DNA from: Phlebiopsis flavidoalba
Taxonomy: Eukaryota > Basidiomycota > Agaricomycetes > Polyporales > Phanerochaetaceae
Length of the DNA stretch: 64,000 bases
Direction of reading: 5' to 3'
Assembly (NCBI GenBank): GCA_035772785.1
Contig: JAOCPU010000024.1
Span: 248,001-312,000 of the forward strand
Both the position numbers and the translations under genes were made by a program. Positions 11,496 through 20,938 of the stretch are shown here, one piece after another. Every line of letters begins with the position of its first letter. Positions within the stretch are counted from its first letter, which is position 1. A model generated the notes under the pieces. That model was not told where the DNA came from, made no database searches, and saw nothing but the letters and a program-made list of their open reading frames with translations.

Positions 11496-14400
11496 ATGGC
11501 GCACAACGCCAGCAACGACCTGCCAGCTGACCAACGAGCAGTAGGAACACGAACGAGCTACCCTGGGTTGTAAACCAGCCCTCTGCAACCTCGTCTCTGC
11601 GCCGCGTGTATCACGAGCAAGCAAGCTCTGGACACAAGACACCCACCACTCCCGATGAAAGAACAGCGCTGCTAGGCGACACGGGGACTCCGGAGGACTT
11701 GGAACGAGGAGCAGCACCGAAAGGTCCGAATGCAGGTGAGTCATGTCTATCCATAACGCTATCTCTCGCTCACGTTTTGTATCACACGCTTGCTGTAGGA
11801 GCCACCCTACAACGACGAGCAACACTCAGTCAGAAGGTCAAATATTACGTTCCATCCACTGCATGGATTCCAGATACACCCTATCCCTGTAAGCGTCCAT
11901 ATATGCGCGAGAAGCCGTCGATTCTAGTAGTTTACTGACTATATGCGCCAGTCTCGGAGGCGACATCCTCGCCGGTCTCACTGTAGCATCTATGCTCATC
12001 CCCCAGTCCGTCTCCTACGCGTCCTCCTTGGCGAAGCTCAGTCCGTCCTGTGACTGGTCTGGTGCGTGCATCATGCGCGGCGCCGGATATTACCTCGCTT
12101 TATTCTTCCATTCAGTTCTCAGCAGCCATACCAGGCATTGTATATGCTTTACTTGGCACATCACACGCCAGCTCAACGTAGCTCCGGAAGCGGCCTTGTC
12201 TCTCCTCGTAGGCCAGGCTGTGAACGACGTCCTGCACAGTGACCCGCACAGCCACCCCATTGACCCAGACGCGGTTGGCCTTGCTGTTTCCACCATCATC
12301 ACCTTCCAGGTACGACGGCCCTCTGAACAACCTATCGATGTTGTACTGAGCTCCCTCTAGGTCGGCCTCATTAGCTTTTTCCTTGGAATATTTCGGCTTG
12401 GATTTCTTGACGTCGTGGCTCAGCCGAGCCCTTCTCCGTGGATTCGTCACCGCGGTGGCTGTCGTCATCATGGTGTAAACGCGCCCCTCGTCCGCGTCGA
12501 TCTTTTTGTTATTACTAATCGCGCAACAGTGAGCAACTCATACCTATGCTGGGCCTAGTCGGACTCCAGCTAATCATCAGCTTCAGCCCCACACTCTACG
12601 CTGGAAGAAGATGGATGTTTTTTGATCGACAATGCCTTCACGCATACACAGCCAAACTTACTGCCCGTAGTCAGCTTCACAGCGCTGAGCCTTGTACAAC
12701 CTCGTCGTTGTGCGGAAGTTCAAGGTGGCGTGCAAACGATGGTGGTTCATCTACAGACTTCCCGAAAGTCTGTCCTAGTCGTTGTCATATCTACCTGTGA
12801 GTACTGCCTACGTCTGCAATATCTTTGGCTGAGTTTGCTTCTCAGTCCTCAGCGGGGGACGAAGTCGAGACTGGGGAAAGTGAACGGGATTGACATTCTG
12901 GGTGCTGTGCACGCCGTCAAGACCGGAGGTCACTTTCTCCGAATTTCCCCGTCCGAACATCGTACTTTGCTCTACCGATTCCAGCACCGTTACGACCCCT
13001 GAACCGCAGTGCTCATCTCAGATCATTGGTTTCTTGGATAGTATCGTGCTGCGATGCCAAACGAGACCGCCGCCAAATTTGGATACAGCAATTCACGTCC
13101 CGAACCGGCGAGCTGGTCGCGTTGGGAGCTGGAAACGACCTGCTTGTTTCCTTCATACCTGGCACTCTACCTGCGTAAGGATCCATCACACGGGATACGT
13201 GTGGTTTGTCGGCGAGTCGGTTTGTTTTATATCTATCTCCGAACCACAGCTTACAAGGAATAACTAGGTCCCGCGTTAACGGAGATGTAGGTGGCAGAAC
13301 CCAAATGGCTCCCTCGTTTGTTCCGGCCGATCGTCCTCCTCGCTACCTTCTTCCTCTTGCCATGGCTGCTACTATCTGCCCAAAATGTGTTCTGGCATCC
13401 ATGTCCCGTCGGTACCGTCTGAAGTGATGAAGCAGGACTAACCGCTGAGCAGCATCTGTCTGATTGTCTTCAGCCTTCTCGCCGAGGCACCTCACGATAT
13501 CAAATTCGTTTTGGAAGATAAGATTGTGACGCATCATACATTGCTTCTATGGGCTTTAAGCACAGCTTTTGTTCAGGATGCGTAGCGGGGGGGGGATTTG
13601 TCGCTTATGCGCTGACCTTCTCTCACCATCATCTGGGATGTTGAAGTCGGCATCGCCGTCAGTTTGATCATCTCTCTTTTACTGGTCGTGCACCGCTCGT
13701 CGAAGACTCGCATGACCATTCTGGTACGTACTGTATGTTCTCGGCATTCAAGCATCTTCCTGAACTTCCGTAGGGCCGGATACCTGGAACGGAGCGCTGG
13801 ATCCCAATTGGCGAAGACTCTGAGGCCGCGGAGGACGTGCCTGGCGTGCTCATCATCCGCATACGAGAGAACCTGGACTTTGGTACGCGCCCATGTTCCG
13901 TCTGTTCTACGTCGAAAAGTCGCTGATACGAATGCGGACTAGCTAACACGGCGCAGCTGAAAGGTGAGTCTGACGCGCCGCGAACGTGATGGCATTGGCG
14001 CTGACCCGCGTGCTGCAGAACGTCTGCGGAGATTGGAGCTGTATGGCCTGGACCAGCATCATCCGTCCGAGGAGCCGCACAGGCAACATGCCCATACACT
14101 TGTGTTCCATCTCGCGGACGTGGATAGCGTGGATCGCACTCGTATGTCCAGATGCCATCTAATACGCAGAATTGTCTACTCAGTAAGGTTACAGTGCGAA
14201 TACAAATCTACATGAGCTGTCGATACCTACCAGGTGCATAGTTTTTCATGTCCCAGTAGATCCTTCGGCACTTTCCTGAATCGGTAGCTCGACAGTCTCG
14301 GGCGGGGTCTCTATCTACATCACACACCAATTTGAATCGTGGACACAACTGTAAGCGTTTGAGGGCTGAAAAGGCGTGGGTTTCGGCCGAGTTGCTGAGC

Positions 14401-14526
14401 GAGGATAGGTTTTGCAAGGATGTCTCGTCAGCGATGGCTCGTATCGAGGGGTGGCGTCACGAGACAACATTCCTTGCAGGGCAATCGCTTGGATCTATAG
14501 GGACTTTGAGTATATCTTCAATGTAA
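11496..14526 (+). CDS. SulP/SLC26-family sulfate permease with STAS domain
   Basis: Plasma-membrane anion (sulfate) transporter of the SulP family. The start at 11496 opens MAHNASNDLPADQR. A cytosolic N-terminus leads to VKYYVPSTAWIP, then the SulP signature GDILAGLTVASMLIPQSVSY (about 11960-12020). APEAALSLLVGQAVNDV and AVSTIITFQ follow, then an intron ending at 12360. FRLGFLDV, SRALLRGFVTAVAVVIM and EQLIPMLGLVGLQLIISF come next. Later membrane segments include KFGYS and MTILV. The C-terminal STAS domain reads LIIRIRENLDFANTAQLKER (about 13850-13970) and HTLVFHLADVDSVD (about 14095-14135), ending in DVSSAMARIEGW. Indels occur at GTS/RQLNVAPE (near 12170, +2) and after GFLDV, among other places. 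Family assignment is firm; the exon map is not complete. Confidence 0.88.
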
Positions 14527-14869
14527 GTGTTTTCGCCTTGATCATGGTGTAGATTCTCTGATTGATAAGGTCATCTTTTCAGCTATAGGGTTATATATAG
14601 GTTTTGGTCGATAAACATGCGCAATGCATTGCTGTGTTTTAGGCTGGGGCTATATCATTTGACCGAGGTAACTCTTTACTTACTCACTCTCCATCTGACT
14701 GCTGTGGACCATACAAATTTCATATCCGATCTCGTCGACATCCTCTACGATTCGTCACAATGAATGAACATCAAAAGTATAACGTCTCTTCAATGTCGTC
14801 CTCATCACACTGCTAACTGTTATCCGGGATTATTCAGGTAATTTGTGTCTGGTGCGAGGTCCGTTCGAC
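14527..14869. other. Short intergenic region
   Basis: About 340 AT-rich bases between the 3' ends of the SulP gene (+) and the first cysteine-rich gene (-). It is a shared convergent terminator region; nothing else was seen. Confidence 0.5.
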
Positions 14870-15142
14870 TCAACCCTAGATGATATTGTCAGCGCGACCT
14901 TCAAACACAAACATGATCCAAAGACGTACGCAGCGAGTCGTGCACATCGTTTGAACCCGCGAGGCGAAGCAGCAGCAGACGGCGGCGCGATTCGATCTCC
15001 TCTCTCTTGAGGCGGAGCAGCGGCTCGTCGAGGGACCTGCGGGCAACCGCAAGAACCCAGCACTACCGTAGTAGCAGCAGACCGCGGAGGCAGCCTGGAC
15101 ACCACCCAAAAGGACGACGACGGCGGCGAGGGTGAAACGCAT
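14870..15142 (-). CDS. Small cysteine-rich secreted protein, copy 1
   Basis: A short secretory protein of unknown function. MRFTLAAVVVLLGGVQAASA is a typical signal peptide, followed by VCCYYGSAG, a Pro/Leu/Arg segment, VCCCFAS and CTTRC. The intron 14876-14929 (54 bases, GTACGT...CATCTAG) splits off a two-codon last exon encoding Gly-stop, so the protein ends Cys-Gly. Copy 2 at 19785-20050 has the same layout, the same intron position and the same ending. Compared with copy 2, the middle (RRSLDEPLLRLKREE in the adjacent frame) appears displaced by two compensating indels. A TATA box lies 71 bases upstream. Candidate roles are effector or surface peptide; the sequence does not decide. Confidence 0.7.
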
Positions 15143-16269
15143 GGTGAGTATTTTTTTGTGGGTGGTCGGTGGAAGCTTGCGATGCTAATGTTCGACCTCT
15201 TGCGCTGCAGAGTTTATATAACCGGCCGCCGCCAACCGAGCCGACACCGCTGTGTACGGTTCAGACATATCAAAACGCGCCTGGCGTATCTCTGCTACCC
15301 ATGACTTTCTACTCATTGTGTTGCTAGTGTTATCATCACCACCGTAACAACTTGGACGGGCTCGCGAGCTAGGACTCTGCTGCCCTTGATAGCGTTAATC
15401 CTGTGGACTGATGGGATGTGCGCATGCTATAGGGACTCCAATTGCCGGCAGCATGCAGACTTGTGGACGAGTGTCCTGTACAGAGCTAATTCGTGATAGC
15501 CTTGAGTCTTTTCAACCAACTCATCTGCTTTATTTCAGAACTATCCCCCGGGTGGCGAGTTCTCAAATCGCAAGGTTCATTGCCGTATAAACTCATGTAG
15601 TAACAGGAGTAAACAAGCCGATCCTGGGGCCATGGACTCTAGACGCAAGACCTGTCCACGACTTGCACTGGGAGATTTCCATGTACAAGTGCTCAAAGTA
15701 TCCATAATGCGACGTCCGGGTCGTCAACGAATGTAAGTTACGTATGTTTTACTTGTCAGGGAGTCAGATGGTTGAGCCCCTTTTGATGTGACCATGGCAG
15801 CCAGATGTCTTGACATGCACTCGAGACTGCATGCTGGCTCCGTGCCAACGAGCGTTACAGCCACTTCATGGCACCGTCTTTTGGATCCACCCCGGCACTC
15901 ACCACAGGTTTCCGTCACGGGATGAGCCGAGGCATTCCATCTTTGTTCGCGGAATCATCGTGAACCACCTCGGCCATCAGGCGTTGTACAACACAATTCG
16001 TGGCAAGACAAAGGTCTATGAATTCCGTTTCCGTTTCTCCCATGAATACGCTGAGCACAATCCAAAACTGTCCAAAGATCACACCATTTATCCGAGGCAA
16101 CACTTCGCGGTTCACGAGACACGGTCCGAGTTTCTGTATTAGCAACACGTCAGAACGGAATCCAAAGCTTGTAATATCGATGGAAAGTCACCTAAAAGCC
16201 CATTTGCAGGAGTTTTACTGCGTGAATTCGGGAGCAGCTACGGGGGCCACTCGAGACACAGCTGGAGCA
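15143..16269. other. Intergenic, no gene recognised
   Basis: Upstream region of cysteine-rich copy 1, then about 1 kb with short overlapping reading frames on both strands (for example 15810-16142 plus and 15915-16148 minus). None has a recognisable domain. Confidence 0.4.
15213..15220 (-). promoter_or_regulatory. TATA box of cysteine-rich copy 1
   Basis: TATATAAA on the minus strand, 71 bases upstream of the ATG at 15142. Copies 2 and 3 have TATA boxes at comparable distances. Confidence 0.65.
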
Positions 16270-16540
16270 AGGATTTACACCGCAGAGGGCACTAATTCGT
16301 CGACCAGCTGGACGCGAGGAGGCGAAGCAGCAGCAGCCGGGACGCCCGTGGGCACCGAGGTGCGTGGGCGGAGATGATCCTCCTCAGTGAGGCGGGAGGA
16401 AAAAGAGGGGGGTCCTCCAATGGCGCGCTGTCACGCCTACCCGGTGGAGGCCGGCTGACGCAGCGACGGCGTAGGCAGCCTGGATACGCCATTGAGGATG
16501 GTCGACACCCCACCGAGACCGAGCGAGTGAAAAGACTATT
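16270..16540 (-). pseudogene. Decayed third copy of the cysteine-rich secreted gene
   Basis: On the minus strand the sequence keeps landmarks of copies 1 and 2 in order: a Gly-Val-x-Gln-Ala-Ala signal-peptide end (CCAGGCTGCCTACGC against CCAGGCTGCCTCCGC), a CCGCCTCA...GAGGAGGATC middle block, GCTGCTGCTGCTTCGCCTC for the triple-Cys region, and a CTCTGCG near the donor site. These pieces are in different frames and no ATG in the MRF context remains. A TATAAA at 16627-16632 (minus) sits at about the expected distance. I call it a pseudogene because landmark residues, not only frame, are lost. Sequence error may add to the damage. Confidence 0.5.
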
Positions 16541-17716
16541 GAGTTCGCTTGGGATGCAGTGAAGCGGTCGTGAAAGCTAGTCGCTGACGCCGTGACTTGG
16601 TCTTCCGCCTCGCCGCGGCTCTCCTCTTTATACCCTCGTCGCGGAGAGCGAGCTCGCGTCGCCGTCGTGCGCTGCCCAGTCGATCCCCTGCTCCTCATCA
16701 CCTGGCCACCTCCTGCGCTGCAAGTTCTATGCGATGCACCCTCAACGCGGCCGTAGCTGGAGTCGCTTTAACCCTCCCACTCTGAAAAGCATGCCCGCGC
16801 TACTGATTGATGTCTATCAATCATCCTCGCCCCACGCGTGCGAGTTTACGATGCTTGCATACGTCGGGCTCCCCCCTCAAGCCTCGCCCGAGCCCCTAGC
16901 CGTTGATGAGGACTGGTGTTCGGCCCGCACGTTTTTGAATTCGGGTCGAGCTCCACCGTCATGCGGTTTACTACAGAGGTGTCTCGGACGGACCTCCACG
17001 CTGTAGATTAGCGGAACCGCCATCCATACGCCCACTCGCCGACGTCCATTCTCATATCGCATGGGCAAAGACATCCCAAGCCTCGTCTAGACGCTTGCGT
17101 TAGCGCCCGCTCTTGGCGATGACCGTGCAAGAAACGTTCACGAACCTCGTTAGCTTTCATCTCTCACACCTGACAACCGCGCTGCGGGATATCTTACTTA
17201 CTCTTCGGTTTTGAGGTCTCTATGTTGTCCGTGAAGCTTTTGCGTGGTATCCTGTGTAGCAATGTCGGGCTCTGATTATCTTTCCCAGAGCTACATGGAT
17301 TTGATGACAAATCAACTGCGACGCGGGTACACACGGTAGCACAGCTACTGGGATAATCGGAAATCGTCACCACGAGGTCCTGGGACGCGTCGTCCGACGG
17401 TGGGTTCGCTCCTTGGCAGCAATCTTTGGCCCATGAAGCGGGCCTAGGATGGCTGGGGCGTGCGGCGTTCGTCGGGGCACAGGGGGCACTCGTAAAGGGA
17501 CGTGGTCAAGCACCGAAGAGACCGAGGCTCACGACTCGTAGCGAGCTTGCGTCCAGAGGATGTGGGACTCCTGGCTCCGCTTGCCCTCAATACAGCCTCT
17601 TGACGGCCCATCGCAGTTTCTCTGGGGATTACGATCTAGGGTCACCGTAATGGGTATGGATTCGACCTCCGAAGCGTCTGCCATCCGGACGCGACGACAC
17701 TTTTTTCTCTCTCGCG

Positions 17717-17736
17717 CTCGCCATTTATATGGCGAG
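17717..17736. repeat. Short hairpin with AT loop
   Basis: Eight-base arms CTCGCCAT and ATGGCGAG flank TTAT. The loop region reads ATTTATAT. No gene could be tied to it. Confidence 0.6.
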
Positions 17737-18808
17737 ACCTATATTGGGCTGTGCAATGGTACTCGTGCAAGTCACTGCCTCGGGGTGCAAAAAACGCCTG
17801 CAGCGAGAGAACTATGCAACTGAGTTTGGTTTGTGTCGATCATGCTGGCTTTCTATTCATAACATTTTCTTATCTTCATTGTCAGGGGCGCTGTCACAGC
17901 GCTGCCACTATTCAATTGGAGAGCGCGACAGCGGACCCATTCGAAACCGAACATCTTCCCCACACAATGCCTTTGCGGCGCTCCTGGTCTGTGCCTTTGC
18001 GGTTGATGAGGCGGCTCTGTGTGTAGTCTGGGCCTGCCAGTACCCGTTCGGTGTTATTCGATGTCCACCATTGGTAGCGGGGCATGAAGTGGCAAAAAAA
18101 CAAGGCTCTCCCAAGCTTCTCGGTTCTACCACGACTATCACGATTCGGTGGGCCCAGGTATAACCGTGTACCTGCTTTGGATGGGAATCCACCGCGGGCA
18201 TCTCATAGTGATTCGACAGTGCGGGGGCTCTGGACTCAAGAACTACGGTCCATCGTCAGACTCGGGCCCCTCGGATCCGCCAGCCTCTCCTTTTTACGTC
18301 GTGCATTATACTTTTCGTTTTTTTGATTCCTAATGCAAAAACAGAATTTCTTACGCGCGCGTGAAGAACAGGGAGTTAAATTGCTGCCGGGGAATGAGCA
18401 CTTGGAGTGTTTATTGCGATACAACGACCCCTCTTATCCCCGCTAAGAAAATCCGTGTGGTCTGGTGTCGTTTTCTACCTTCCGGAAGCATCGGTGTGAG
18501 TACTGTGCGGGATGCAGACCGCCACAGCCTGCACTGACTTTTGTCCTTCGAAGCGTGGTTCGGGAATTTGCCGTTGCGCTGTGGTTGGGGTTCACTGGGG
18601 ATGCGCCACACTGCGTGCGCGGGCTAGGCACCGTCGGTAGATGAGGTGCCTAGAACAGAGAGCCTACGTCCAGCAGCAATCTAGTTGACGTTTGGGTGCG
18701 GTCTTGTCGTGTAAAGCGCAGCAACGTCAATACACAATGCTCAACCAGTGGCAGGCATACCGATGCCGGCACCGACTGTGACAATGAATAATATTTTCCC
18801 CGGAGACC

Positions 18809-18815
18809 TATAAAA
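18809..18815 (+). promoter_or_regulatory. TATA box of the small secreted gene at 18963
   Basis: TATAAAA in the context CCTATAAAAGCG. The transcript it would start reaches the 5' UTR intron at 18904. Confidence 0.6.
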
Positions 18816-18903
18816 GCGTCGCTTGCATGACCACTTCCCTTCAGCAAAGTCGCTCCACAAGCAGCAGCCAGCCCGCCCTCTCACAGCTCTACCTCATCTC
18901 ATA

Positions 18904-18962
18904 GTGCGTGCAATCCTCGTTCGCTCCCACACCTAAAATTGCTTGCTGACTACGCTTTGTAG
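18904..18962 (+). other. 5' UTR intron directly before the start codon
   Basis: GTGCGT donor, TGCTGAC branch-like sequence and TTTGTAG acceptor, 59 bases. The acceptor is followed at once by the ATG at 18963. Confidence 0.6.
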
Positions 18963-19253
18963 ATGAAGTTCTCCACTGCTTTGGTCTTTTCCGTCATGGC
19001 TGGCTGCGGCCTTGCAAGCCCCGCTCTCGAGTCTCGTCAACTCACATGCTTAAACCCCATTCTGTGCGCCGTCGGGGGTGATTTCCAATTCCTCAATGCC
19101 GCCGGAAATGAGGCACTCGGCACTTGCTGTCCGGGAACTACATGCATTACCTCCTTCTGGGAACCGCCAATCCAGATGCAGGCGAAACGGCGTTATTGCC
19201 TCCCCCGTTGGCAAGCATACTTTCCTTGGGCACCACAGGGTCGGCGTCGGTGA
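18963..19253 (+). CDS. Small secreted protein, hydrophobin-sized
   Basis: MKFSTALVFSVMAGCGLA is a clear signal peptide. It is followed by SPALESRQ, which resembles a processing site. Next comes a cysteine-bearing segment, LTCLNPILCAVGG, then GTCCPGTTCI with a Cys-Cys pair. The spacing of the remaining cysteines does not match class I hydrophobins, so it is better called a small cysteine-containing secreted protein. After about codon 65 the sequence turns Arg/Trp rich, which suggests a missed intron or an indel. The true C-terminus is therefore uncertain. TATA box and 5' UTR intron support it as a real gene. Confidence 0.6.
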   Translation: MKFSTALVFSVMAGCGLASPALESRQLTCLNPILCAVGGDFQFLNAAGNEALGTCCPGTTCITSFWEPPIQMQAKRRYCLPRWQAYFPWAPQGRRR

Positions 19254-19784
19254 GCTTGCTATATGCTCTATCTAGTATCAATGTTGTACACGGTACTGAA
19301 ACCAGGTGAAATAGGTATGCAAGTAGTTGTACCGAATTACCGCATGTGCTGTTGACCTTTCACAAATATATTCGACCCCAGTGTTGGAATGAAGGTCTGA
19401 GGTGATTGCTGCATGAGTAACGAGTGCAATCTCAACAAACGAAAACTTCTGCGTGATTCAGCGACTCTGCCGTCCCATTTACAGAATAAGTATATGTACA
19501 ACTTGGCTTTTTGTATGGAAACAGGCACACCGAAGCGTAGTAAAACTATTATCTCTACCTCTTGGGCGCAGAATAAGACCTCAAATCTCGAGCGACTTAG
19601 AAGGGGTCCACAACAGTGAAATTCGCGACGTGTGAAGGCTGAGAGCGGACATTCGTACACTGGTATACACATGATGACACGAAAATTTATTCATAGATTC
19701 GTTGTCTCCCTCTACCTCAATGCAACATCGTGTTGTGTCCTTCTCCTTCAGCCCGAGTCTCTCTACCTTTGGGCGAACAAACGT
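19254..19784. other. Intergenic, convergent 3' ends
   Basis: About 530 bases between the small secreted gene (+) and cysteine-rich copy 2 (-). Short reading frames only; nothing recognised. Confidence 0.45.
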
Positions 19785-20050
19785 TTATCCCTGTACATGA
19801 CGGTGAGCTAACCACGAGACGACAAGACTGTTATATGACTTACGCAATGCTTCTCGCACTGGTCAGGGTTTCCGGCCGAGCAGCAGCAGACCGAGCGCAG
19901 GGCAAGGTCGGCCGTCTCGGGCTCCCTCACACGGAGCAGGGGATTGGCCTCCGCCCTCCTGCAGCCACCCGGGCTGCCGTAGTAGCAGCACAAGGCGGAG
20001 GCGGCCTGGATTCCACCGAGGGCGGCGACGAGAGCGAGAGCGAAACGCAT
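19785..20050 (-). CDS. Small cysteine-rich secreted protein, copy 2
   Basis: Intact member of the family at 14870-15142, about 70 residues. Exon 1 (19844-20050) encodes the signal peptide MRFALALVAALGGIQAASA. Then come LCCYYGSPGGC, RRAEANPLLRVREPE, a triple-Cys RSVCCCSAG and DQCEKHC. The intron 19791-19843 (53 bases, GTAAGT...TGTACAG) leads to a last exon of Gly-stop, so the mature peptide ends Cys-Gly. Nine cysteines in about 50 mature residues suggest disulfide bonding. TATA lies about 80 bases upstream. No frame correction is needed, so this is the reference copy. Function unknown. Confidence 0.8.
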
Positions 20051-20130
20051 AGTGAGTCGGGTGAGTGGATGGGTGGTGTTTGGTACCGGCTGACGATGTC
20101 GATAGCTTCGTCGAGTGGTTTGGGTCTTGT

Positions 20131-20137
20131 TTTTATA
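20131..20137 (-). promoter_or_regulatory. TATA box of cysteine-rich copy 2
   Basis: TATAAAA on the minus strand, about 80 bases upstream of the ATG at 20050. Confidence 0.6.
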
Positions 20138-20938
20138 CGCGCATTTTTGATCGGTACGGGACGCGATGGGACCGGGCGGCCTGTGTAAACCACACCGACC
20201 CGAGAGAGCTATCGAGTGAGCCTCATCAAATGATGGCACCTGTCAAAGGTGGTGGGCGTGCACACCGCGTACCTGAGCGGCACGCATCGGCGGGTTTGCC
20301 AAACACGCTGCTGCAGTGATGGCCCTTCTCTATGACCTACAGCATTGCGGCTGAGTGTTAGCGGGCAGTGCATGCCAGACCACACTCGCACCCACCTCAT
20401 CAGTGATCTGCCCGGGTATCCTGAAGCGGCGAGCGGACCCCTTGTTATCAAGGTCAGGCTCAGCGCGGATCATATGGTGTACGGCGCAGTATTTCATTTA
20501 TGCAGATCATAATTCATGGCGTAGCTCCGTAATCTGGTAATTTTAAGAGGCCTGTACGCTAGCTGTCAGCAAAATCCACCACGCGAAATCGACGGAATTT
20601 GAACCGACACACATTTTGAGCACGTTGAGCGTAGTTGAGCATGCTGTCAGGTCATGCTATAGCCCGCACAGCATGTCATTGGCCTGAGCCACAGTTCGAT
20701 ATGCCTATCATGTACTGCCATGCTCGAGGTGTGCGCGTGAGCCATCTCGCGTCCGCCGCCGACTCGCGGAGAAAGATCACGTGCAGGGACTTTGTGGCGC
20801 AGGCGTCTCGAATGGGCGCTTTTGACCTGCTTTCTCCCCATCAGGCCGTATTGCGACTCGTGTGGGCCACATCATATATTTTTTGGCTTCTCCTGCTTCT
20901 TGTTCTGCCTCAGCTAGCCCTATGATATTACGCCTACC
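20138..20938. other. Divergent promoter region before the helicase
   Basis: About 800 bases separate cysteine-rich copy 2 (-) from the CHL1-like gene (+). An ATATATTTTTTGG stretch lies about 70 bases before the helicase ATG. No other gene was seen. Confidence 0.45.

Larger units (their letters stand above)
16541..18903. other. 2.3 kb without a recognisable gene
   Basis: Short reading frames only. The stretch holds the TATA relic of the decayed copy (16627-16632), a hairpin at 17717-17736, and the promoter of the small secreted gene at 18963. A plus-strand 18-codon frame at 16731 opens MRCTLNAAVAGVALTLPL, a signal-like peptide with no continuation. Confidence 0.4.

Noticed and set aside
16731..16787. 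Plus-strand MRCTLNAAVAGVALTLPL signal-like peptide
   Set aside because: It resembles the cysteine-rich signal peptides but stops after 18 codons and has no CCYY continuation in any frame.
20570..20650. tRNA-like B-box (GGTTCAAATTCCG on the minus strand)
   Set aside because: The T-stem does not pair and no D-arm, anticodon arm or acceptor stem could be drawn.
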